From Alphaproteobacteria bacterium (GTDB lineage Bacteria; Pseudomonadota; Alphaproteobacteria; UBA828): a DNA stretch of 6,140 bases. The notes under the pieces were generated by a model. That model saw only the letters and a list, made by a program, of their open reading frames with translations. It was not told the DNA's origin and ran no database searches. The DNA lies in assembly GCA_029937205.1 (NCBI GenBank), contig JAPYQV010000179.1:1-6140 (forward strand), read 5' to 3'. A program made the position numbers and the translations under genes. Of this stretch, positions 1 through 5,905 are shown piece after piece (position 1 is the stretch's first letter; each line of letters opens with the position of its first letter).

Positions 1-314
1 GAAATGCGCTCGCTTCTGTCTGAAATTAAGGTCGGCAGCAGGCCGACCGTGCCAAAACGCCGATGGGCTTTGGCGATCCGGGCGATGGTTTGCACCGAGG
101 GGTCATCATTGAACATCACGCCGCCGCCACCATTGACCTGAACATCGATGAATCCCGGCGCCAAATGGCCGCCTTCCAGGTCCATTACCGTGGCATCGGC
201 GGGGATATTGCCGGCCACGACGATGTCGACAATGTGTCGCCCTTCGATCAGAACAGCATGGCCTTCCAGACTGTTCAAGCCGGTATGAATGTGGCAGTTG
301 GTCAGGGCGTGCAA
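1..314 (-). CDS. nagA: N-acetylglucosamine-6-phosphate deacetylase, N-terminal part
   Basis: This is the first 104 codons of NagA, running off the left edge. NagA is a cytoplasmic amidohydrolase that converts N-acetylglucosamine-6-phosphate to glucosamine-6-phosphate and acetate in amino-sugar and cell-wall recycling. The translation begins MHALTNCHIHTGL and continues with the small N-terminal beta domain. It then shows the family signature PGFIDVQVNGGGG at residues 53-65, where the Q-x-N replaces the H-x-H of other amidohydrolases, followed by MFNDD (67-71) and GLLPTLISD (91-99). The start is TTG: an in-frame TGA lies only five codons upstream (330-332), no ATG or GTG lies between, and a GGAGA ribosome-binding site sits 7 bases before the TTG. 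The catalytic metal-binding His/Asp residues of the barrel lie outside the window. It is transcribed divergently from the hydrolase gene at 433. Family assignment is firm; full-length integrity is unknown. Confidence 0.93.
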   Translation of the reverse strand, partial: MHALTNCHIHTGLNSLEGHAVLIEGRHIVDIVVAGNIPADATVMDLEGGHLAPGFIDVQVNGGGGVMFNDDPSVQTIARIAKAHRRFGTVGLLPTLISDRSERI

Positions 315-321
315 GCCGAGT

Positions 322-326
322 TCTCC
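322..326 (-). promoter_or_regulatory. Ribosome-binding site deciding the TTG start of nagA
   Basis: On the minus strand the bases read GGAGA, with 7 bases between them and the TTG at 312-314. This fixes the non-ATG start, because the same frame is closed by a TGA at 330-332. Confidence 0.75.
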
Positions 327-375
327 GAATCAGACAGAAGCTGTCGCAGCCTATCAGGTGCACGGCAAAGGGTGA

Positions 376-391
376 CAAATATCAAACAAGG
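376..391 (+). repeat. 16-bp repeat, copy 1, in the leader of the hydrolase gene
   Basis: The sequence CAAATATCAAACAAGG occurs here on the plus strand and once more, exactly, on the minus strand at 3609-3624, just upstream of the aminotransferase. Both copies have the same orientation relative to the gene that follows. This copy lies about 41 bases before the hydrolase ATG. A rough uniform-base estimate puts an exact 16-mer match by chance in a window this size, both orientations counted, at about one in a hundred. A shared operator, promoter element or small-RNA target is possible; the role is inferred only. Confidence 0.5.
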
Positions 392-403
392 CGAGTCTTG
401 TTT
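384..403. repeat. Inverted repeat between nagA and the hydrolase gene
   Basis: AAACAAG (384-390) and CTTGTTT (397-403) form a perfect 7-bp dyad around a 6-base GCGAGT centre. The left arm lies inside the shared 16-mer. The dyad sits in the 118-bp divergent intergenic region, about 30 bp from the hydrolase start and 70 bp from the nagA start, so it could be an operator for one or both genes. The stem is too AT-rich and lacks the position expected of a terminator. No convincing -35/-10 pair was found around it. Confidence 0.4.
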
Positions 404-432
404 TGCCCCCGGCCTATGGGTAGCGTGACGCC

Positions 433-1416
433 ATGCTTTTGACCCTTCTCGGCACCGGCTGCCCGCAAGTCGATACAAGGCGGCTCGGCCCCTCGCAAAT
501 CGTGCGCCACCAAGGCGGCACCTATCTCGTCGACTGTGGCTCCGGCGTCACCCAGCGACTGCAAGCCGCCGGCAGCAGTGGCGCCGATGTGGACGCGGTG
601 TTCTTTACCCATCTTCATTCCGATCACACCGTTGATTTGTTCCAACTGATCATTTCAAGCTGGCATCAGGGCCGCGACCGGCCGCATTTGATCTATGGCC
701 CGAAAGGCACCAAGCGCTATGTCAACGGCCTGTTGAAATTGTGAAAGCCGGAATTCGAACAGCGCATCGCCCATGAACGGCGCACATCGACGGCGGCACT
801 TAGCGCCGATGTGATCGAAATCGACGAGGGCGAGGTCTTCCGCGCCGGCGATCTGGTCGTCACAGCCGTGGATGTGGACCACTTTCCGGTGCGCCCGGCA
901 TTTGGCTTTCTCTTCGAAACGCCTGAATCGCGCCTCGCGATCAGCGGCGACACGATCTATTGCCCGGCCCTGATTAAGGTCTGCAAGGGCTTCGATGTGC
1001 TGGTGCATGAAGTCTATATTCATAGCGGCGAGAGCCACCAAATGTTGATGCGCGAAGATCTCGGCAGCCGCAATGTAATGAGCTATCACACCGCCTCGGA
1101 TGTGGTCGGCATTGTCGCGCGCGAGGCCGAGGTCGGCGTTTTGGTGCTTAGCCATTTTGTTCCGACACGTTTTGATGAAGATGCGCTGCTGTCTCAGGTA
1201 TGTGACAGTTTCCAAGGCCCGATCGTGATCGGTGAGGATTTGATGCATATCGACGTGGCGAACCGCCGCGTGCTGAGTTATGGCATGACCTTATCGCTCG
1301 GCGAAATTCCCGAACCGGAGGAAGCGCCGGCGCCACCGACCAGAGTGCGCAGCGGGCGCAGAGCCAAAACAAAATTACCTGCCAAGAGTAAGAAAGCCCG
1401 CATCAAGCGGCTCTAA
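433..1416 (+). pseudogene. RNase Z-like metallo-beta-lactamase-fold hydrolase, interrupted by an in-frame TGA
   Basis: This is one reading frame of 327 residue positions plus a stop, split by TGA at codon 104 (742-744) into a 103-residue N-terminal piece and a downstream piece that could restart at GTG 811. The two halves together make one complete MBL-fold enzyme. They hold the N-terminal LLGTGCP strand and turn, the zinc motif THLHSDH (59-65), a second-metal His in DVDH (H150), SGDT with the bridging Asp (D173), HE (H192), SYHT (H219) and the last zinc His in LSHF (H241). The spacing resembles ribonuclease Z and arylsulfatase-type hydrolases. Homologues would probably have Trp (TGG) at the TGA. 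There is no signal peptide, so it should be cytoplasmic. The last ~38 residues are a Pro/Glu stretch followed by a Lys/Arg-rich tail, outside the fold. The ATG at 433 has only a weak upstream ribosome-binding site. The gene lies 21 bp before the racemase-fold gene, probably in one operon. The substrate is unknown, and the TGA may be a sequence error. Confidence 0.82.
742..744 (+). other. In-frame TGA breaking the hydrolase frame
   Basis: The context is CTG TTG AAA TTG TGA AAG CCG GAA. Coding sense resumes at once in the same frame (KPEFEQRIAHERR and onward to the SGDT motif), so a single G-to-A change of TGG would explain the break. TGA serves as a normal stop for the next gene at 2209-2211, and TGG is used throughout the window, so a recoded TGA=Trp genetic code is not supported. 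Confidence 0.85.
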
Positions 1417-1425
1417 CCCAATTTC

Positions 1426-1432
1426 GGAGGAG
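1426..1432 (+). promoter_or_regulatory. Strong ribosome-binding site of the racemase-fold gene
   Basis: GGAGGAG lies 5 bases before the ATG at 1438, in the 21-bp gap after the hydrolase stop. It is by far the best Shine-Dalgarno sequence in the window, suggesting that the downstream gene is well translated even if the hydrolase is broken. Confidence 0.8.
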
Positions 1433-1437
1433 TTCCC

Positions 1438-2211
1438 ATGGCGAAGAAGAAGGATTTGGTTCTAGTACCGGTCGCGATGGATGAGAACGGCCTCGCCAAG
1501 CGCCGCACGCAGCAGAATTCAGTCGAGCTCGGCGACAATATCGAGTTCGACTACCGCCCCGTCAAAGCCGGGCCGGCGCTCTACGACAGCTATCACGATT
1601 TCGCCCTCGCCGATGTGGCCATGTTCGAAGCCGGCATCAGCGCCGAGCAGGATGGCTATGATGCGATCTGCATCGACACCATGAGCGATTCAGACGTGAA
1701 CGCCCTGCGCTCGGTCCTCGATATTCCGGTGATCGCACCGGCCAAAGCGTCCTACCTGATGTGCCTGCTGCTCGCATCAAATTTCGGCGTGCTGACCCAG
1801 TGGGACCGCTGGAACATCATTTACAAAAAAACCCTGCAGGAATACGGCCTGGCCGATAAATGCGTCGACATCCGCTCTCCCGGCCTCGCACCCGATCCGG
1901 TGAATTTGCTCGGCGGCAAAGAAGATGTGGTGTTCCCGCAATTTCTCAAATGCGCCATGGAACTGGTCGAGATGGGCGCCGAGGCCATCTGCCTCGGCTC
2001 GACCACCATGCATGAGGCGCACGCCTTCCTGGTCGAGGAATTGCCGGTGCCGGTGATCAATCCCGGACCGCTCACCTATAAACTGACCGAGACGGTGCTC
2101 GGCATGGGCCTCAGCCACAGCCGCAAGGCCTATCCGCCGCCGAGCTATCTCAAGCTCAACCTGACCCGCGCCATGATGGATGGCGGCGCAGCCTATGACG
2201 GCGAGGATTGA
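1438..2211 (+). CDS. Asp/Glu/hydantoin racemase-fold protein without the two catalytic cysteines
   Basis: This 257-residue cytoplasmic protein belongs to the Asp/Glu racemase superfamily, which includes hydantoin racemase, maleate isomerase and arylmalonate decarboxylase. Family-like segments are the DAICIDTMSDSDVNALRS block (75-92) followed by DIPVIAPAKAS (95-105), and GAEAICLGSTTMH (180-192) followed by PVPVINPGPLTYKL (203-216). The usual racemases carry one catalytic Cys in each block, for example a C-x-D-P type motif and a G-C-x-G/T-M motif. Aligned by eye, the two positions here are Thr81 and Ser188. The nearby C78 and C185 lie three residues before them and probably point into the strand core. 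Racemisation by the two-thiol mechanism is therefore unlikely; a lyase, isomerase or decarboxylase activity, or ligand binding, are alternatives. The length is normal. The start is well supported by GGAGGAG. The gene converges on the aminotransferase with 6 bp between stop codons. Fold confidence is high; the specific reaction is unknown. Confidence 0.88.
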   Translation: MAKKKDLVLVPVAMDENGLAKRRTQQNSVELGDNIEFDYRPVKAGPALYDSYHDFALADVAMFEAGISAEQDGYDAICIDTMSDSDVNALRSVLDIPVIAPAKASYLMCLLLASNFGVLTQWDRWNIIYKKTLQEYGLADKCVDIRSPGLAPDPVNLLGGKEDVVFPQFLKCAMELVEMGAEAICLGSTTMHEAHAFLVEELPVPVINPGPLTYKLTETVLGMGLSHSRKAYPPPSYLKLNLTRAMMDGGAAYDGED

Positions 2212-2217
2212 GCGGCC

Positions 2218-3597
2218 TTAACTCTTGACGAACTTTTCGTCGATTACATCGAGCGCCTGATCGAAAGAATCGAGGGCCAGGTCGATTTCGTCCTGGGTGA
2301 TGGTGAAGGGCGGGCCGAGCTTGATGGTATTCGGCGTAAAGCCGCCCAAAAAAACGCCGCGCTTGGCGTTTTCGCCGGCGATAATATTGTTGGGCATGTT
2401 GGCGAGGTCGCCGGTAAAGGCCGAATTGCGATCTTCCGGCACGATCGGCGCGCCCTCGCCGTTCACCAGATCGACCGTGTAAAACAAACCGCGGCCCGAA
2501 ACCCGGCCGACCGAGGGGTGCTTGGCCTGAATGCTGTCGAGCCGCTCTTTAAGATAGGCGCCGCGCTGGCGCACCTGCTGAAGGATGTCGTTGGCCAGCA
2601 TATATTCCAGATTGCCGACGATGGTGGCACAAATCAGCGGATGGCCGTCCCAGGTGCTGCCGCTCCACCAGCGCGCTGTCTCAAAATGCTCCGAGATTTC
2701 CTTGCTCGCGATAACCGCGCCGACCGGGAGCGCCGAGCCGTTCAGCCCTTTGCCCGCCGCAATCAGATCGGGCTCGACGCCGGGCCAATGCATATAGCCG
2801 AACCATTCGCCAAGACGGCCAACGCCGCAGATAACCTCGTCGTCGATCCAGAGAAAACCGTGACGCTTTGAAATATCCCGGAGGCCCGCGGTGTAATCGC
2901 GGTGCGGAAAAGTGCCGGCGCCGCCCAGCATGGGCTCGGTGATAACTGCCGCAATATTCTCGCCGCCGATGGCGTTAACGATTTGCTCGGTCGCTTCCAA
3001 AGAAGGCAGACGCCCACTGCCGTCCCAATCCTCGAATTCGGGCGCCGGAATGGGGATATAGCCTGGTGCCGGAAAGCCGGGAATATCCTGAACCTTGTCG
3101 AAACTGCTTGCCGGCGAAATGTTGGCGCGATAGCCGCGCATCATGGTCGAGCCCATTACCATGCCGTGAAAGGAATGGGCCTGCGTCAGGATTACCGATT
3201 TGCCGGTATAGAGCCTCGCCATGGTAATGCAGCTTTCGACCGCGTCCGTGCCAGAGGAAAAAATCCGGGCGCGGCCGGCCCAAGCAGATTCGCCCAGCAG
3301 ATTCTCGATGATGAGTTTGGCGGCACGGGCGCGATATTCGTTGGCCAAGCCGAAATAGGCATGACCATAGCGTTCCATGGCGCGGCTCAGCTCGGCGTGA
3401 ATGGCGGGATGACGGTGGCCCATACTATCGGAAATGAGCTGGCTCATGAAATCCAGCATCCGTGTGCCGTCCGCCAGTGTGAACCAATTACCGTCCATAC
3501 TGTCGACGGCAGTGTATTGATGCTCCGAGGCCGCCTGCACGCCGTGCAGATAATAGGCACGGTCCCACTTTTCCAATTCTTGCCAATCCCGTGTCAT
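2218..3597 (-). CDS. Class III PLP-dependent aminotransferase
   Basis: This is a full-length (459-residue) fold-type I aminotransferase of class III, the group that includes omega-amino acid:pyruvate, taurine, 4-aminobutyrate and acetylornithine aminotransferases and glutamate-1-semialdehyde mutase. Visible features are SSGTDAVE (114-121, PLP phosphate binding), HSFHGM (141-146, ring-stacking aromatic F143 in place of the more usual Tyr), the TEP motif (220-222), IDDEVICGVGR (251-261, D253 expected to bind the pyridine nitrogen), AAGKGL with the Schiff-base lysine K283, GSTWDGHP (313-320, T315 from the partner subunit) and IKLGPPFTIT (425-434). In this last motif the usual Arg before the PP appears as Lys (K426). 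It is soluble and cytoplasmic, with pyruvate or 2-oxoglutarate as the likely amino acceptor. The start is ATG with AAGGA upstream. It is convergent with the racemase-fold gene and divergent from the kinase. The amino donor cannot be named from sequence. Confidence 0.92.
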   Translation of the reverse strand: MTRDWQELEKWDRAYYLHGVQAASEHQYTAVDSMDGNWFTLADGTRMLDFMSQLISDSMGHRHPAIHAELSRAMERYGHAYFGLANEYRARAAKLIIENLLGESAWAGRARIFSSGTDAVESCITMARLYTGKSVILTQAHSFHGMVMGSTMMRGYRANISPASSFDKVQDIPGFPAPGYIPIPAPEFEDWDGSGRLPSLEATEQIVNAIGGENIAAVITEPMLGGAGTFPHRDYTAGLRDISKRHGFLWIDDEVICGVGRLGEWFGYMHWPGVEPDLIAAGKGLNGSALPVGAVIASKEISEHFETARWWSGSTWDGHPLICATIVGNLEYMLANDILQQVRQRGAYLKERLDSIQAKHPSVGRVSGRGLFYTVDLVNGEGAPIVPEDRNSAFTGDLANMPNNIIAGENAKRGVFLGGFTPNTIKLGPPFTITQDEIDLALDSFDQALDVIDEKFVKS

Positions 3598-3608
3598 CGC
3601 TGATTTGT

Positions 3609-3624
3609 CCTTGTTTGATATTTG
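3609..3624 (-). repeat. 16-bp repeat, copy 2, overlapping the aminotransferase ribosome-binding site
   Basis: Read on the minus strand this is CAAATATCAAACAAGG, identical to 376-391. Its last bases form part of the AAGGA (3608-3612 on the minus strand) that serves as the Shine-Dalgarno of the aminotransferase, 10 bases before its ATG. Anything that binds this element in DNA or RNA could therefore affect aminotransferase translation or initiation. The inverted-repeat partner arm seen at 397-403 is absent here. The rest of the 108-bp intergenic space (3598-3705) contains no convincing -35/-10 pair, only a lone GATAAT at 3642-3647. Confidence 0.5.
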
Positions 3625-3695
3625 CTCGGTATGAAATCCAAGATAATGGTAGTGCTATGCAGAGAGAAGTGATTCTAACGGCCGCTTCGGACGGG

Positions 3696-3700
3696 AAAGG
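3696..3700 (+). promoter_or_regulatory. Ribosome-binding site deciding the GTG start of the kinase
   Basis: AAAGG lies 5 bases before GTG 3706-3708. The same frame is closed upstream by TAA at 3676-3678 with no other start codon between, so GTG is the only start that gives the complete N-terminus. Confidence 0.6.
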
Positions 3701-3705
3701 TCTGC

Positions 3706-5196
3706 GTGGCAACATCGGATAAACAGCGTCTCGTCGCCCCGGACAGACGTCCACCATTTGGCGGCTTGCGCGGGCTCGACCGCTTCGCCACTTGGTTTAT
3801 CGATGTACGCGCTTATCCCGATCCGGATGACAGGTTACGCGCCAAAGTGTTTGTTGTTTCGCATTTTCTGTCGCCCAATCTCGCTCTCGTGATCGCCGCC
3901 ATGCTGTACTTCGTGGCCGATGTTGCCGAACCTCCCTTGTATTGGCTGGTTCTTGGGTTTGTCTTGTTTTTTATTTACCCCTTCACCGTGAAGTGGGGCA
4001 TTTCCTACCGCGTCGCAAGCGTCTCCTCCCTGGTGCAATTCTCGCTGTTGGTTTATGCGGCACTGTATTATTTCAACGGCATTATTTCGTTTATTATCCC
4101 TTGGATTGCCGCCATCCCGGTTGTCGGTATGTTGTTCCTCGGCGTGCGCGGCGCCGTGTTGACCAGCATTCTGGCGGCACTCGGAATACTGACCATGCTG
4201 CTGCTGCATTTCTCGGGGCATGAATTTCCACAAACCATCACAACGGAGTTTCAACCGCTGACGTTCATCGTTTCAGCGTCGCTCAGCCTTATTTTCATCT
4301 CGGGCATCGTGCTTTGCCATTTGAGTTTGTACTGGTTGTCGCAACGACGATTGCACCTCGAACTCGTCCGCCACCGCCAGACCAGCGCGCGTTTTCGCGC
4401 CGCCAGAGACGCCGCGAACGAAGCCAATCTTGCCAAATCGCGCTTTCTCGCCACGGCCTCGCATGAATTCCGTACACCGTTGACGACCATTCAGGCAGGC
4501 GTTGAGCTTCTGCTGCGCTATCGCGACAAGCTCGACGAAAATCAGAGCACGGAGTATCTCCAAGATGTGACACGCCAAGTAAAGTCACTGACGCAACTCC
4601 TCGACAATCTCCTGCTGGTCGGCGAAGAGGACGCAACCGATATTCTGTGCCAGCCCGAGACAATCAAGCTCGGCGATGTTTGCGAGGATATGGAGCGCCA
4701 AATGCGCCTCGGCAGTGAATCGGACCACCAACTCGAGCTTCACCTGCAGCCTGACTGCAGAACGGCCTTTCTCGATGAAGCGATCATCCGGCGCATTCTT
4801 TCGAACCTGTTGTCCAACGCGATCAAATATTCCCTGCCCGGTGGAGAGGTCTCACTCAGTGTAAAGCGCGATAATGACAATATTCTGATTGAGGTCGCCG
4901 ACCAGGGCGAGGGTCTTGTCGAGAATGAATTGGCGCGCATATTCGATCGCTATTACCGCGTCAGTGAAACCGCTCGGGTAGGCGGCACGGGCCTCGGGCT
5001 CTCCATCGTCAAGGCCGCCGTTGAAGCGCATCACGGCACAATACAGGTGGAAAGCCGCCTCGGCGCGCCGGCAGCCGGTTTATCGTCAGCTTGCCGTCGC
5101 CCTCCGCTGCGGCGTGAGCCGTTACGGGTTCATGTCAATATAATTGATGACAACGCCGACGCCTTCGGTGGCGCTGGTGACTTCAACGGCTTTTAG
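3706..5196 (+). CDS. Membrane sensor histidine kinase, frameshifted near the C-terminus
   Basis: A cytoplasmic N-terminus of about 45 residues is followed by about six hydrophobic helices (roughly 47-70, 78-95, 104-122, 126-146, 149-168, 186-210). Then come a short linker, a HisKA domain with SHEFRTPLTT (252-261; phospho-acceptor H253), and an HATPase_c domain. The HATPase_c shows the N box NLLSNAIKYS (367-376), G1 DQGEG (399-403), F box IFDRYYRV (412-419) and G2 GGTGLGLS (426-433). No HAMP, PAS or receiver domain is seen; the membrane block is presumably the sensor and its signal is unknown. The protein should autophosphorylate H253 and pass phosphate to an unlinked response regulator, since none is adjacent. 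The literal frame ends at 5196, but after residue ~453 it loses family character. A frame change near 5062-5070 restores SRFIVSLPSPSAAA and a stop at 5115-5117, matching the usual kinase ending. Catalytic motifs lie before the break, so activity might survive. Confidence 0.88.
   Translation: MATSDKQRLVAPDRRPPFGGLRGLDRFATWFIDVRAYPDPDDRLRAKVFVVSHFLSPNLALVIAAMLYFVADVAEPPLYWLVLGFVLFFIYPFTVKWGISYRVASVSSLVQFSLLVYAALYYFNGIISFIIPWIAAIPVVGMLFLGVRGAVLTSILAALGILTMLLLHFSGHEFPQTITTEFQPLTFIVSASLSLIFISGIVLCHLSLYWLSQRRLHLELVRHRQTSARFRAARDAANEANLAKSRFLATASHEFRTPLTTIQAGVELLLRYRDKLDENQSTEYLQDVTRQVKSLTQLLDNLLLVGEEDATDILCQPETIKLGDVCEDMERQMRLGSESDHQLELHLQPDCRTAFLDEAIIRRILSNLLSNAIKYSLPGGEVSLSVKRDNDNILIEVADQGEGLVENELARIFDRYYRVSETARVGGTGLGLSIVKAAVEAHHGTIQVESRLGAPAAGLSSACRRPPLRREPLRVHVNIIDDNADAFGGAGDFNGF
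5062..5070 (+). other. Frameshift site at the kinase C-terminus
   Basis: The reading frame changes within GGCGCGCCG. Upstream the protein reads HGTIQVESRLG, as expected for the end of HATPase_c. The canonical continuation G-S-x-F-x-V-x-LP is found in the next frame as GSRFIVSLPSPSAAA followed by TGA at 5115-5117. Two extra bases (a GC unit in GCGC) or one missing C would explain it. The restored stop lies 4 bp before the stop of the convergent BON gene, whereas the literal frame overlaps that gene by 75 bp. This geometry supports the restored frame. Confidence 0.8.
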
Positions 5197-5739
5197 CATT
5201 TCTTCATGCGAGCGAGCCCGGCCAATTAGATAAACGCTGGCAAAAGAGTCGACCGCGACGCGTAGATTGACGTCGGCAATGCCCGCCGTTTCGAATAGGT
5301 GAATGCCGATCCGGGCATCGAGTTCAATGGCGTCGACCCAGTCGAGCATCTCCGCTTCGTTGGCTTCCTGATCTTCCTCGCTCATATATTCGACGTGCCA
5401 GTACAGTTCCTTGATGCCCTCAACTTCCATAACACGCTCGCGGAATTCTTCGTATAACTCGGCATCGTCAAACAGGCCGGTCATCAAAAGGTGCTGCTCG
5501 TAAATTTCAGTGGACGCCTTGATCGTTCCAAGCTCTGCCATGATCGCATTAATTTCTATGACGATCTCATTGTCGGTAATAATGTCGGAAGTGCTGCGCG
5601 CTTCTATGGCTCTGTCAAACAGGGTCTTTGGCGCCGACAGAACATCGTCCAAGAGTCCGGCCCGCGCCGGGATAAAGCCCGAAAATCCCATAAAAGAAAT
5701 CGCCGTGACCAACAGTGCGGAAGCTATAATTTTTCCCAT
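5122..5739 (-). CDS. Secreted protein with two BON domains (OsmY/DolP-like)
   Basis: A 205-residue protein starts with a Sec signal peptide: MGKIIAS, a hydrophobic core and a likely cleavage after A27 in the ARA|GLL context. There is no lipobox cysteine, so it should be a soluble periplasmic protein rather than a DolP-type lipoprotein. Two BON-like repeats follow. The first is about residues 51-118 (DNEIVIEINAIM, EIYEQHLLMTGLF, VEGIKELYWHVEYM). The second is about 135-203 (DARIGIHLF, VAVDSFASVYLIGRA, ATEGVGVVINYIDM), each with the conserved Gly after the central beta strand. The mature protein is strongly acidic, especially at 115-141. BON proteins bind phospholipid and support envelope integrity under osmotic or membrane stress; that role is inferred from the family. 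The ribosome-binding site is a modest AGAGAG 6 bases before the ATG. Convergent with the kinase; no functional link is evident. Confidence 0.85.
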   Translation of the reverse strand: MGKIIASALLVTAISFMGFSGFIPARAGLLDDVLSAPKTLFDRAIEARSTSDIITDNEIVIEINAIMAELGTIKASTEIYEQHLLMTGLFDDAELYEEFRERVMEVEGIKELYWHVEYMSEEDQEANEAEMLDWVDAIELDARIGIHLFETAGIADVNLRVAVDSFASVYLIGRARSHEEMLKAVEVTSATEGVGVVINYIDMNP

Positions 5740-5795
5740 TTATTCTCTCTTTTTCAGGTTGGCAGGCGGGCGTTTCCGTAAGAAAGTCCGCTCTA

Positions 5796-5824
5796 ATCAT
5801 AAACTCAATGATACTCGATAACAG
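5796..5824 (-). promoter_or_regulatory. Possible sigma-70-type promoter of the BON gene
   Basis: On the minus strand CTGTTA (5819-5824, three matches to the -35 consensus) and TATGAT (5796-5801, five matches to the -10 consensus) are separated by 17 bases. The predicted transcript would have a leader of about 50 bases before the ATG at 5739. The -35 is weak, so this is tentative. Confidence 0.3.
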
Positions 5825-5847
5825 ATTTGGCGATGCAATGGCCAAAT
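5825..5847. repeat. Inverted repeat between the BON and cold-shock genes
   Basis: ATTTGGC (5825-5831) and GCCAAAT (5841-5847) form a perfect 7-bp dyad around 9 bases. It lies next to the proposed -35 of the BON gene and upstream of the proposed cold-shock promoter, a position suited to an operator. It is followed on the plus strand by an AT-rich stretch without a clean run of T, so a terminator reading is weak. Confidence 0.4.
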
Positions 5848-5876
5848 TACAATAATTGTTTTAATCAGACTACCGA

Positions 5877-5905
5877 TTGCATATCGAAGCGGCTCGGCTT
5901 ATACA
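5877..5905 (+). promoter_or_regulatory. Possible promoter of the cold-shock gene
   Basis: TTGCAT (5877-5882) and TATACA (5900-5905, four matches to the -10 consensus) are spaced by 17 bases. Transcription would start near 5912 and give a leader of roughly 135 bases, in line with the long leaders known for cspA-type mRNAs. The -35 matches only TTG, so other start points, including ones upstream that would place the 5882-5925 dyad in the RNA, are possible. Confidence 0.3.

Noticed and set aside
63..428. Plus-strand open frame across nagA
   Set aside because: The minus strand encodes NagA signature motifs over the same bases; this is its complement.
742..744. Genetic code with TGA read as Trp
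   Set aside because: The racemase-fold gene ends naturally at TGA (2209-2211) and Trp is written TGG throughout the window.
742..803. Selenocysteine at the TGA of the hydrolase
   Set aside because: No convincing SECIS-type hairpin follows the TGA, and MBL-fold hydrolases are not known to use Sec at this non-catalytic site; a lost Trp codon is simpler.
655..1248. Long minus-strand open frame opposite the hydrolase (197 codons)
   Set aside because: It is antisense to a clear MBL-fold frame, is His/Ala/Asp-rich as expected of a GC-rich shadow, and shows no domain or ribosome-binding site.
2205..2225. Intrinsic terminator between the convergent racemase-fold and aminotransferase genes
   Set aside because: Only 6 bp separate the stops, and no GC-rich stem with a T-run is visible on either strand.
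2902..3603. Long plus-strand open frame opposite the aminotransferase (233 codons)
   Set aside because: It lies antisense to a full-length aminotransferase with every catalytic motif; the composition is Arg/Gly/Ala shadow-like.
5825..5865. Rho-independent terminator downstream of the 7-bp dyad
   Set aside because: No gene ends there on the plus strand, the stem is short with a 9-base loop, and the following bases are mixed A/T rather than a T-run; an operator is more likely.
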